Assembly (NCBI GenBank): GCA_030998225.1
Contig: JAPYXD010000308.1
Coordinates: 9,248,001-9,312,000, forward strand
Length of the DNA: 64,000 nt
Direction of reading: 5' to 3'
Source of the DNA: Diplolepis rosae
Lineage: Eukaryota; Arthropoda; Insecta; Hymenoptera; Diplolepididae
Of this stretch, positions 36,901 to 49,563 are shown piece after piece; position 1 is the first letter of the stretch, and each line of letters starts with the position of its first letter. The notes under the pieces were generated by a model, which ran no database searches, was not told where the DNA came from, and saw only the letters and a list, made by a program, of their open reading frames with translations. A program made the translations under genes and the position numbers.

Positions 36901-37920
36901 AATTTTGAAAAGTCCCAAGAGTTCCGATCAGAGTTCTTTTCCCTCTGTAATAGTTCTGCAAAAAAGCCTAATAACATTTTTCGCTGCAATCAAAATCTAA
37001 AATGCTATGGCACTTTGAAGTTGCCCAAAAATTATGAAAACCAAATTTTAAACAGTCCCAAGAGTTCCGATCAGAGTTCTGTTCACCCCCGGAATAGTTC
37101 TGCAAATAAGCCTAATAACATTTTTCGCTGAGATCATAATCCAAAAAGCTATAGCACTTCAAAGTTGCCCAAAAATTTAAAAAACCAACTTTTGAAAAGT
37201 TCCAATAGTTCTGATCAGAGTTCTTTTCCCTCTGTAATAGTTCTGCAAAAAAGCCTAATAACATTTTTCGCTGCAATCAAAATCTAAAATGCTATGGCAC
37301 TTTGAAGTTGCCCAAAAATTATGAAAACCAAATTTCAAACAGTCCCAAGAGTTCCTATCAGAGTTCTGTTCACCCCCGGAATAGTTCTGCAAATAAGCCT
37401 AATAACATTTTTCGCTGCAATCAAAATCTAAAATGCTATGGCACTTTGAAGTTGCCCAAAAATTATGAAAACCAAATTTTAAACAGTCCCAAGAGTTCCT
37501 ATCAGAGTTCTGTTCACCCCCGGAATAGTTCTGCAAATAAGCCTAATAACATTTTTCGCTGAGATCATAATCCAAAAAGCTATAGCACTTCAAAGTTGCC
37601 CAAAAATTTCAAAAACCAACTTTTCAAAAGTTCCAATAGTTCTGATCAGAGTTCTTTTCCCTCTGTAATAGTTCTGCAAAAAAGCCTAATAACATTTTTC
37701 GCTGCAATCAAAATCTAAAATGCTATGGCACTTTGAAGTTGCCCAAAAATTATGAAAACCAAATTTTAAACAGTCCCAAGAGTTCCTATCAGAGTTCTGT
37801 TCACCCCCGGAATAGTTCTGCAAATAAGCCTAATAACATTTTTCGCTGAGATCATAATCCAAAAAGCTTATAGCACTTCAAAGTTGCCCAAAAATTTCAA
37901 AAACCAACTTTTGAAAAGTT

Positions 37921-38135
37921 CCAATAGTTAAGATCACAGTTCTTTTCGCACTTAAAAAGTTCTTCAAAAATGCCTAATAACATTTTTCGCTGCAAGCAGA
38001 ATCTAGAAGGCTATGGCACTTTGAAGTTGCCCAAAAATTATGTAAAACAAATTTTTAAAAGTACCCAAGAGTACCTAACAGAGTAATTTTCACCCCCGGA
38101 ATCGTAATGCAAATAAGCAAAATAACATTTTTTCG
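37921..38135 (+). repeat. Strongly diverged monomer pair
   Basis: Within otherwise highly similar monomers this pair has many private substitutions: GTTAAGATCACAG, TTCGCACTTAAAAAG, GCAGAATCTAGAAGGC, AAGTACCCAAGAGTACC and GGAATCGTAATGC. Its neighbours on both sides are ordinary family A and B monomers. It is in register with the array and so is a decayed or isolated monomer pair, not an insertion. Confidence 0.88.
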
Positions 38136-41100
38136 CTGAGATCATAATCCAAAAAGCTATAGCACTTCAAAGTTGCCCAAAAATTTCAAAAACCAACTTT
38201 TCAAAAGTTCCAATAGTTCTGATCAGAGTTCTTTTCCCTCTGTAATAGTTCTGCAAAAAAGCCTAATAAAATTTTTCGCTGCAATCAAAATCTAAAATGC
38301 TATGGCACTTTGAAGTTGCCCAAAAATTATGAAAACTAAATTTTAAACAGTCCCAAGAGTTCCTATCAGAGTTCTGTTCACCCCCGGAATAGTTCTGCAA
38401 ATAAGCCTAATAACATTTTTCGCTGAGATCATAATCCAAAAAGCTATAGCACTTCAAAGTTGCCCAAAAATTTTAAAAACAAAATTTGTTAAGTTCCAAT
38501 AGTTCTGATCAGTGTTGTTTTCCCTCCGGAATAGTTCTGCAAAAAAGCCTAATAACATTTTTGTGGCGATCATAATTTCAAAAGCTATTGCACTTCAAAA
38601 GTTGCCCAAAAATATCAAAAACCAACTTTTGAAATGTTCCAATAGTTCTGATCAGTGTTGTTTTCCCTCCGGAATAGTTCTGCAAAAAAGCCTAATAACA
38701 TTTTTGTGGCGATCATAATTTCAAAAGCTATTGCACTTCAAAGTTGCCCAAAAATTTCAAAAACCAACTTTTGAAATGTTCCAATAGTTCTGATCAGAGT
38801 TCTTTTCCCTCTGTAATAGTTCTGCAAAAAAGCCTAATAACATTTTTCCCTGCAATCAAAATCTAAAATGCTATGGCACTTTGAAGTTGCCCAAAAATTA
38901 TGAAAACCAAATTTTCAAAAGTCCCAAATTTCCTATCAGAGTTCTGTTCACCGCCGGAATAGTTCTGCAAATAAGCCTAATAACATTTTTCGCTGAGATC
39001 ATAATCCAAAAAGCTATAGCACTTCAAAGTTGCCCAAAAATTTCAAAAACCAACTTTTGAAAAGTTCCAATAGTTCTGATCAGAGTTCTGTTCACCCCCT
39101 GAACAGTTCTGCAAAAAAGCCTTATAAAATTTTTCGCTGCAAATCAAAATCTAAAATGCTATGGCACTTTGAAGTTGCCCAAAAATTATGAAAACCAAAT
39201 TTTAAAAAGTCCCAAATTTCCTATGAGAGTTCTGTTCACCCCCGGAATAGTTCTGCAAATAAGCCTAATAACATTTTTCGCTGAGATCATAATCCAAAAA
39301 GCTATAGCACTTCAAAGTTGCCCAAAAATTTCAAAAACAAACTTTTGAAAACTTCCAATAGTTCCGATCAGAGTTCTTTTCCCTCTGTAATAGTTCTGCA
39401 AAAAAAGCCTAATAACATTTTTCGCTGCAATCAAAACCTAAAATGCTATAGCACTTCAAAGTTGCCCAAAAATTTGAAAAACCAAATTTTGAAAAGTCCC
39501 AAGAGTTCTGATCAGAGTTCTTTTCCTTCTGTAATAGTTTTGCAAAAAAGCCTAATAACATTTTTCGCTGCAATCAAAATCTAAAATGCTATGGCACTTT
39601 GAAGTTGCCCAAAAATTATGAAAACCAAATTTTAAACAGTCCCAAGAGTTCCTATCAGAGTTCTGTTCACCCCCGGAATAGTTCTGCAAATAAGCCTAAT
39701 AACATTTTTCGCTGAGATCATAATCCAAAAAGCTATAGCACTTCAAAGTTGCCCAAAAATTTTAAAAACAAATTTTTTGAAAAGTTCCAATAGTTCTGAT
39801 CAGAGTTCTTTTCCCTCTGTAATAGTTCTGCACAAAAGCCTAAGACCCATTTTCGCTGCAATCAAAATCTAAAATGCTATGGCACTTTGAAGTTGCCCAA
39901 AAATTATGAAAACCAAATTTTAAACAGTCCCATGAGTTCCTATCAGAGTTCTGTTCACCCCCGGAATAGTTCTGCAAATAAGCCTAATAACATTTTTCGC
40001 TGCGATCAAAATCTAAAATGCTATGGCACTTTGAAGTTGCCCAAAAATTATGAAAACCAAATTTTAAACAGTCCCAAGAGTTCCTATCAGAGTTCTGTTC
40101 ACCCCCGGAATAGTTCTGCAAATAAGCCTAATAACATTTTTCGCTGAGATCATAATCCAAAAAGCTATAGCACTTCAAAGTTGCCCAAAAATTTCAAAAA
40201 CCAACTTTTCAAAAGTTCCAATAGTTCTGATCAGAGTTCTTTTCCCTCGGTAATAGTTCTGCAAAAAAGCCTAATAAAATTTTTCGCTGCAATCAAAATC
40301 TAAAATGCTATGGCACTTTGAAGTTGCCCAAAAATTATGAAAACCAAATTTTAAACAGTCCCAAGAGTTCCTATCAGAGTTCTGTTCACCCCCGGAATAG
40401 TTCTGCAAATAAGCCTAATAACATTTTTCGCTGAGATCATAATCCAAAAAGCTATAGCACTTCAAAGTTGCCCAAAAATTTCAAAAAACAACTTTTGAAA
40501 AGTTCCAATAGTTCTGATCAGAGTTCTTTTCCCTCTGTAATAGTTCTGCAAAAAAGCCTAATAACATTTTTCGCTGCAATCAAAATCTAAAATGCTATGG
40601 CACTTTGAAGTTGCCCAAAAATTATTTAAAACAAATTTAAAACAGTCCCAAGAGTTCATATCAGAGTTCTGTTCACCCCCGGAATAGTTCTGCAAATAAG
40701 CCTAATAACATTTTTCGCTGAGATCAAAATCCAAAAAGCTATGGCACTTTGAAGTTGCCCAAAAATTATGAAAACCAAATTTTAAACAGTCCCAAGAGTT
40801 CCTATCAGAGTTCTGTTCACCCCCGGAATAGTTCTGCAAATAAGCCTAATAACATTTTTCGCTGAGATCATAATCCAAAAAGCTATAGCACTTCAAAGTT
40901 GCCCAAAAATTTCAAAAACCAACTTTTCAAAAGTTCCAATAGTTCTGATCAGAGTTCTTTTCCCTCTGTAATAGTTCTGCAAAAAAGCCTAATAAAATTT
41001 TTCGCTGCAATCAAAATCTAAAATGCTATGGCACTTTGAAGTTGCCCAAAAATTATGAAAACTAAATTTTAAACAGTCCCAAGAGTTCCTATCAGAGTTC

Positions 41101-44100
41101 TGTTCACCCCCGGAATAGTTCTGCAAATAAGCCTAATAACATTTTTCGCTGAGATCATAATCCAAAAAGCTATAGCACTTCAAAGTTGCCCAAAAATTTC
41201 AAAAACCAAAGTTTGAAAAGTTCCAATAGTTCTGATCAGAGTTCTTTTCTCTCTGTAATAGTTCTGCAAAAAAAGCCTAATAACATTTCTGTGGCGATCA
41301 TAATTTCAAAAGCTATTGCACTTCAAAGTTGCCCAAAAATTTCAAAAACCAACTTTTGAAATGTTCCAATAGTTCTGATCAGAGTTCTTTTCCCTCTGTA
41401 ATAGTTCTGCAAAAAAGCCTAATAACATTTCTGTGGCGATCATAATTTCAAAAGCTATTGCACTTCAAAGTTGCCCAAAAATATCAAGAACCAACTTTTG
41501 AAATGTTCCAATAGTTCTGATCAGAGTTCTTTTCCCTCTGTAATAGTTCTGCAAAAAAGCCTAATAACATTTTTGCCTGCAATCAAAATCTAAAATGCTA
41601 TGGCACTTAAAAGTTGCCCAAAAATTATGAAAACCAAATTTTAAAAAGTCCCAAATTTCCTATCAGAGTTCTGTTCACCGCCGGAATAGTTCTGCAAATA
41701 AGCCTAATAACATTTTTTCGCTGAGATCATAATCCAAAAAGCTATAGCACTTCAAAGTTGCCCAAAAATTTCAAAAACCAACTTTTGAAATGTTCCAATA
41801 GTTCGGATCAGAGTTCTGTTCACCCCCTGAACAGTTCTGCAAAAAAAGCCTTATAAAATTTTTCGCTGCAATCAAAATCTAAAATGCTATGGCACTTTGA
41901 AGTTGCCCAAAAATTATGAAAACCAAATTTTAAAAAGTCCCAAATTTCCTATCAGAGTTCTGTTCACCGCCGGAATAGTTCTGCAAAAAAAGCCTAATAA
42001 CATTTTTCGCTGAGATCATAATCCAAAAAGCTATAGCACTTCAAAGTTGCCCAAAAATTTGAAAAACCAACTTTTGAAAAGTTCCAATAGTTCTGATCAG
42101 AGTTCTTTTCCCTCTGTAATAGTTCTGCAAAAAAGCCTAATAACATTTTTCGCTGCAAGCAAAATCTAAAATGCTATGGCACTTTGAAGTTGCCCAAAAA
42201 TTATGAAAACCAAATTTTAAACAGTCCCAAGAGTTCCTATCAGAGTTCTGTTCACCCCCGGAATAGTTCTGCAAATAAGCCTAATAACATTTTTCGCTGC
42301 AATCAAAATCTAAAATGCTATGGCACTTTGAAGTTGCCCAAAAATTATGAAAACCAAATTTTAAACAGTCCCAAGAGTTCCGATCAGAGTTCTGTTCACC
42401 CCCGGAATAGTTCTGCAAATAAGCCTAATAACATTTTTCGCTGAGATCATAATCCAAAAAGCTATAGCACTTCAAAGTTGCCCAAAAATTTCAAAAACCA
42501 ACTTTTCAAAAGTTCCAATAGTTCTGATCAGAGTTCTTTTCCCTCTGTAATAGTTCTGCAAAAAAGCCTAATAAAATTTTTCGCTGCAATCAAAATCTAA
42601 AATGCTATGGCACTTCAAAGTTGCCCAAAAATTTCAAAAACAAATTTTAAACATTCCCAACAGTTCCTATCAGAGTTCTGTTCACCCCCGGAATAGTTCT
42701 GCAAATAAGCCAAATAACATTTTTCGCTGAGATCATAATCCAATAATCTATAGCACTTCAATGTTTCCAAAAAATTTCAAAAACCAAAGTTTGAAAAGTT
42801 CCAATAGTTCTGATCAGAGTTCTTTTCTCTCTGTAATAGTTCTGCAAAAAAGCCTAATAACATTTCTGTGGCGATCACAATTTCAAAAGCTATTGCACTT
42901 CAAAGTTGCCCAAAAATATCAAAAACCTACTTTTGAAATGTTCCAATAGTTCTGATCAGAGTTCTTTTCCCTCTGTAATAGTTCTGCAAAAAAGCCTAAT
43001 AACATTTCTTTGGCGATCATAATTTCAAAAGCTATTGCACTTCAAAGTTGCCCAAAAATATCAAAAACCAACTTTTGAAATGTTCCAATAGTTCTGATCA
43101 GAGTTCTTTTCCCTCTGTAATAGTTCTGCAAAAAAGCCTAATAACATTTTTTCCCTGCAATCAAAATCTAAAATGCTCTGGGACTTCAAAGTTGCCCAAA
43201 AATTATGAAAACCAAATTTTAAACAGTCCCAAGAGTTCCTATCAGAGTTGTTTTCACCTTCCGGAATAGTTCTGCAAAAAAGCAAGATGACATTTTTCGC
43301 TGCGATCAAAGTCCAAAAAGCTATAGCACTTCAAAGTTGCCCAAAAATTTTAAAAACAAAATTTGTTAAGTTCCAATAGTTCTGATCAGTGTTGTTTTCC
43401 CTCCGGAATAGTTCTGCAAAAAAGCCTAATAACATTTTTGTGGCGATCATAATTTCAAAAGCTATTGCACTTCAAAGTTGCCCAAAAATTTCAAAAACCA
43501 ACTTTTGAAATGTTCCAATAGTTCTGATCAGAGTTCTTTTCCCTCTGTAATAGTTCTGCAAAAAAGCCTAATAACATTTTTCCCTGCAATCAAAATCTAA
43601 AATGCTATGGCACTTTGAAGTTGCCCAAAAATTATGAAAACCAAATTTTAAACAGTCCCAAGAGTTCCTATCAGAGTTGTTTTCACCCCCGGAATAGTTC
43701 TGCAAATAAGCCTAATAACATTTTTGTGGCGATCATAATTTCAAAAGCTATTGCACTTCAAAGTTGCCCAAAAATTTCAAAAACCAACTTTTGAAATGTT
43801 CCAATAGTTCGGATCAGCGTTCTGTTCCCTCTGGAATAGTACTGCAAAAACGCACGATGACATTTTTCGCTGCGATCAAAGTCCAAAAAGCTATAGCACT
43901 TTGAAGTTGCCCAAAAATTATGAAAACCAACTTTTCAAAAGTTCCCATAGTTCTGATCAGAGTTCTTTTCCCTCTGTAATAGTTTTGCAAAAAAGCCTAA
44001 TAACTTTTTTCGCTGCAATCAAAATCTAAAATGCTATGGCACTTTGAAGTTGCCCAAAAATTTCAAAAACCAACTTTTCAAAAGTTCCAATGGTTCTGAT

Positions 44101-44149
44101 CAGAGTTCTTTTCCCTCTGTAATAGTTCTGCAAAAAAGCCTAATAAAAT

Positions 44150-45850
44150 TTTTCGCTGAGATCATAATCCAAAAAGCTATAGCACTTGAAAGTTGCCCAA
44201 AAATGTCAAAAACAAACTTTAAAAAGTTCCAATAGTTCTGATCAGAGTTCTTTTCCCTCTGTAATAGTTCTGCAAAAAAGCCTAATAAAATTTTTCGCTG
44301 AGATCATAATCCAAAAAGCTATAGCACTTCAAAGTTGCCCAAAAATTTCAAAAACCAAATTTTGAAAATTTCCAATAGTTCTGATGAGCGTTCTGTTCCC
44401 TCCGGAATAGTTCTGCAAAAAAGCCTAATAACATTTTTCGTTGCGATCAAAATCCAAAAAGCTATAGCACTTCAAAGTTGCCCAAAAATTTCAAAAACAA
44501 AATTAGATAAGTTCCAATAGTTCTGATCAGCGTTCTGTTCCCTCTGGAATAGTACTGCAAAAACGCACGATGACATTTTTCGCTGCGATCAAAGTCCAAA
44601 ATGCTATGGTACTTTGAAGTTGCCCAAAAATTATGAAAACCAAATTTTGAAAAGTCCCAAGAGTTCCGATCAGAGTTCTGTTCCTTCCGGAATAGTTCTG
44701 CAAAAAAGCACGATGTTATTTTTCGCTGCGATCAAAGTCCAAAAAGCTATAGCACTTTGAAGTTGCCCAAAAATTATGAAAACCAACTTTTCAAAAGTTC
44801 CAATAGTTCTGATCAGAGTTCTTTTCCCTCTGTAATAGTTCTGCAAAAAAGCCTAATAACATTTTTCGCTGCAATCAAAATCTAAAATGCTATGGCACTT
44901 TGAAGTTGCCCAAAAATTATGAAAACCAAATTTTAAACAGTCCCATGAGTTCCTATCAGAGTTCTGTTCACCCCCGGAATAGTTCTGCAAATAAGCCTAA
45001 TAAAATTTTTCGCTGAGATCATAATCCAAAAAGCTATAGCACTTGAAAGTTGCCCAAAAATGTCAAAAACAAACTTTAAAAAGTTCCAATAGTTCTGATC
45101 AGAGTTCTTTTCCCTCTGTAATAGTTTTGCAAAAAAGCCTAATAACTTTTTTCGCTGCAATCAAAATCTAAAATGCTATGGCACTTTGAAGTTGCCCAAA
45201 AATTATGAAAACCAAATTTTAAACAGTCCCAAGAGTTCCGATCAGAGTTCTGTTCACCCCCGGAATAGTTCTGCAAATAAGCCTAATAACATTTTTCGCT
45301 GAGATCATAATCCAAAAAGCTATAGCACTTCAAAGTTGCCCAAAAATTTCAAAAACAAACTTTAAAAAGTTCCAATAGTTCTGATCAGAGTTCTTTTACC
45401 TCCGGAATAGTTCTGCAAAAAAGCCTAATAACATTTTTCGCTGCAATCAAAATCTAAAATGCTATGGCACTTTGAAGTTGCCCAAAAATTATGAAAACTA
45501 AATTTTAAACAGTCCCAAGAGTTCCTATCAGAGTTCTGTTCACCCCCGGAATAGTTCTGCAAATAAGCCTAATAACATTTTTCGCTGAGATCATAATCCA
45601 AAAAGCTATAGCACTTCAAAGTTGCCCAAAAATTTCAAAAACCAAAGTTTGAAAAGTTCCAATATTTCTGATCAGCGTTCTGTTCCCTCCGGAATAGTTC
45701 TGCAAAAAAGCAAGATGACATTTTTCGCTGCGATCAAAGTCCAAAAAGCTATAGCACTTCAAAGTTGCCCAAAAATTTTAAAAACAAAATTTGTTAAGTT
45801 CCAATAGTTCTGATCAGTGTTGTTTTCCCTCCGGAATAGTTCTGCAAAAA
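44150..45850 (+). repeat. Higher-order block VI, left copy (partner 47863-49563)
   Basis: The offset is about 3712-3717 bp (26 monomers). Shared markers in order are G, a monomer with CGTTGCGATCAAAATCC and AAATTAGATAAG, H (44540 and 48255), a CATGAG-type A monomer, G, a TTTTACCTCCGG variant, then D-E. The 44335 monomer with CTGATGAGCG also matches 57937 (offset 13602). Confidence 0.82.
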
Positions 45851-46408
45851 AGCCTAATAACATTTTTGTGGCGATCATAATCCAAAAAGCTATAGCACTT
45901 CAAAGTTGCCCAAAAATTTCAAAAACCAACTTTTGAAATGTTCCAATAGTTCTGATCAGTCTTCTTTTCCCTCTGTAATAGTTCTGCAAAAAAGCCTAAT
46001 AACATTTTTCGCTGAGATCAAAGTCCAAAATGCTATGGCACTTTGAAGTTGCCCAAAAATTATGAAAACCAAATTTTAAACAGTCCCAAGAGTTCCTATC
46101 AGAGTTGTTTTCACCCCCGGAATAGTTCTGGAATTAAGCCTAATAACATTTTTCGCTGAGATCATAATCCAAAAAGCTATAGCACTTCAAAGTTGCCCAA
46201 AAATTTCAAAAACCAACTTTTCAAAAGTTCCAATAGTTCTGATCAGAGTTCTTTTCCCTCTGTAATAGTTCTGCAAAAAAGCCTAATAACAATTTTCGCT
46301 GCAATCAAAATCTAAAATGCTATGGCACTTTGAAGTTGCCCAAAAATTATGAAAACCAAATTTTAAACAGTCCCAACAGTTCCTATCAGAGTTCTGTTCA
46401 CCCCCGGA

Positions 46409-47270
46409 ATAGTTCTGCAAATAAGCCTAATAACATTTTTCGCTGCGATCAAAGTCCAAAAAGCTATAGCACTTCAAAGTTGCCCAAAAATTTTAAAAAC
46501 AAAATTTGTTAAGTTCCAATAGTTCTGATCAGTGTTGTTTTCCCTCCGGAATAGTTCTGCAAAAAAGCCTAATAACATTTTTGTGGCGATCATAATTTCA
46601 AAAGCTATTGCACTTCAAAGTTGCCCAAAAATATCAAAAACCAACTTTTGAAATGTTCCAATAGTTCTGATCAGTGTTGTTTTCCCTCCGGAATAGTTCT
46701 GCAAAAAAGCCTAATAACATTTTTGTGGCGATCATAATTTCAAAAGCTATTGCACTTCAAAGTTGCCCAAAAATTTCAAAAACCAACTTTTGAAATGTTC
46801 CAATAGTTCTGATCAGAGTTCTTTTCCCTCTGTAATAGTTCTGCAAAAAAGCCTAATAACATTTTTCCCTGCAATCAAAATCTAAAATGCTATGGCACTT
46901 TGAAGTTGCCCAAAAATTATGAAAACCAAATTTTAAACAGTCCCAAGAGTTCCTATCAGAGTTGTTTTCACCCCCGGAATAGTTCTGCAAAAAAGCACGA
47001 TGACATTTTTCGCTGCGATCAAAGTCCAAAAAGCTATAGCACTTCAAAGTTGCCCAAAAATTTTAAAAACAAAATTTGTTAAGTTCCAATAGTTCTGATC
47101 AGTGTTGTTTTCCCTCCGGAATAGTTCTGCAAAAAAGCCTAATAACATTTTTGTGGCGATCATAATTTCAAAAGCTATTGCACTTCAAAGTTGCCCAAAA
47201 ATTTCAAAAACCAACTTTTGAAATGTTCCAATAGTTCTGATCAGAGTTCTTTTCCCTCTGTAATAGTTCT
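46409..47270 (+). repeat. Higher-order block V, right copy (partner 33080-33940)
   Basis: This is the partner of 33080-33940. Identity breaks at about 47285, where this copy has CGCTGCAATC and the left copy has TGTGGCGATC. Confidence 0.82.
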
Positions 47271-47862
47271 GCAAAAAAGCCTAATAACATTTTTCGCTGC
47301 AATCAAAATCTAAAATGCTATGGCACTTTGAAGTTGACCAAAAATTATGAAAACCAAATTTTAAAAAGTCCCAAGAGTTCCGATCAGAGTTCTGTTCACC
47401 CCCGGAATAGTTCTGCAAATAAGCCTAATAACATTTTTGTGGCGATCATAATTTCAAAAGCTATTGCACTTCAAAGTTGCCCAAAAATTTCAAAAACCAA
47501 CTTTTGAAATGTTCCAATAGTTCGGATCAGCGTTCTGTTCCCTCTGGAATAGTACTGCAAAAACGCACGATGACATTTTTCGCTGCGATCAAAGTCCAAA
47601 AAGCTATAGCACTTTGAAGTTGCCCAAAAATTATGAAAACCAACTTTTCAAAAGTTCCCATAGTTCTGATCAGAGTTCTTTTACCTCCGGAATAGTTCTG
47701 CAAAAAAGCCTAATAACATTTTTCGCTGCAATCAAAATCTAAAATGCTATGGCACTTCAAAGTTGCCCAAAAATGTCAAAAACAAACTTTAAAAAGTTCC
47801 AATAGTTCTGATCAGAGTTCTTTTCCCTCTGTAATAGTTCTGCAAAAAAGCCTAATAAAATT

Positions 47863-49563
47863 TTTCGCTGAGATCATAATCCAAAAAGCTATAGCACTTG
47901 AAAGTTGCCCAAAAATGTCAAAAACAAACTTTTCAAAAGTTCCAATGGTTCTGATCAGAGTTCTTTTCCCTCTGTAATAGTTCTGCAAAAAAGCCTAATA
48001 ACATTTTTCGCTGAGATCATAATTTAAAAAGCTATAGCACTTCAAAGTTGCCCAAAAATTTCAAAATCCAAATTTTGAAAATTTCCAATAGTTCTGATCA
48101 GCGTTCTTTCCCTCCGGAATAGTTCTGCAAAAAAGCCTAATAACATTTTTCGTTGCGATCAAAATCCAAAAAGCTATAGCACTTCAATGTTGCCCAAAAA
48201 TTTCAAAAACAAAATTAGATAAGTTCCAATAGTTCTGATCAGCGTTCTGTTCCCTCTGGAATAGTACTGCAAAAACGCACGATGACATTTTTCGCTGCAA
48301 TCAAAATCTAAAATGCTATGGCACTTTGAAGTTGCCCAAAAATTATGAAAACCAAATTTTAAACAGTCCCATGAGTTCCGATCAGAGTTCTGTTCACCCC
48401 CGGAACAGTTCTGCAAAAAAGCACGATGACATTTTTCGCTGCGATCAAAGTCCAAAATGCTATGGTACTTTGAAGTTGCCCAAAAATTATGAAAACCAAC
48501 TTTTCAAAAGTTCCAATAGTTCTGATCAGAGTTCTTTTCCCTCTGTAATAGTTCTGCAAAAAAGCCTAATAACATTTTTCGCTGCAATCAAAATCTAAAA
48601 TGCTATGGCACTTTGAAGTTGCCCAAAAATTATGAAAACCAAATTTTAAACAGTCCCATGAGTTCCTATCAGAGTTCTGTTCACCCCCGGAATAGTTCTG
48701 TAAATAAGCCTAATAAAATTTTTCGCTGAGATCATAATCCAAAAAGCTATAGCACTTGAAAGTTGCCCAAAAATGTCAAAAACAAACTTTAAAAAGTTCC
48801 AATAATTCTGATCAGAGTTCTTTTCCCTCTGTAATAGTTTTGCAAAAAAGCCTAATAACATTTTTCGCTGCAATCAAAATCTAAAATGCTATGGCACTTT
48901 GAAGTTGCCCAAAAATTATGAAAACCAAATTTTAAACAGTCCCAAGAGTTCCTATCAGAGTTCTGTTCACCCCCGGAATAGTTCTGCAAATAAGCCTAAT
49001 AACATTTTTCGCTGAGATCATAATCCAAAAAGCTATAGCACTTCAAAGTTGCCCAAAAATTTCAAAAACAAACTTTAAAAAGTTCCAATAGTTCTGATCA
49101 GAGTTCTTTTACCTCCGGAATAGTTCTGCAAAAAAGCCTAATAACATTTTTCGCTGCAATCAAAATCTAAAATGCTATGGCACTTTGAAGTTGCCCAAAA
49201 ATTATGAAAACTAAATTTTAAACAGTCCCAAGAGTTCCTATCAGAGTTCTGTTCACCCCCGGAATAGTTCTGCAAATAAGCCTAATAACATTTTTCGCTG
49301 AGATCATAATCCAAAAAGCTATAGCACTTCAAAGTTGCCCAAAAATTTCAAAAACCAAAGTTTGAAAAGTTCCAATATTTCTGATCAGCGTTCTGTTCCC
49401 TCCGGAATAGTTCTGCAAAAAAGCAAGATGACATTTTTCGCTGCGATCAAAGTCCAAAAAGCTATAGCACTTCAAAGTTGCCCAAAAATTTTAAAAACAA
49501 AATTTGTTAAGTTCCAATAGTTCTGATCAGTGTTGTTTTCCCTCCGGAATAGTTCTGCAAAAA
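47863..49563 (+). repeat. Higher-order block VI, right copy (partner 44150-45850)
   Basis: This is the partner of 44150-45850. Private changes include CGTTCTTTCCC near 48102 (a two-base loss) and TAATTTAAAAAGC near 48021. Confidence 0.82.
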
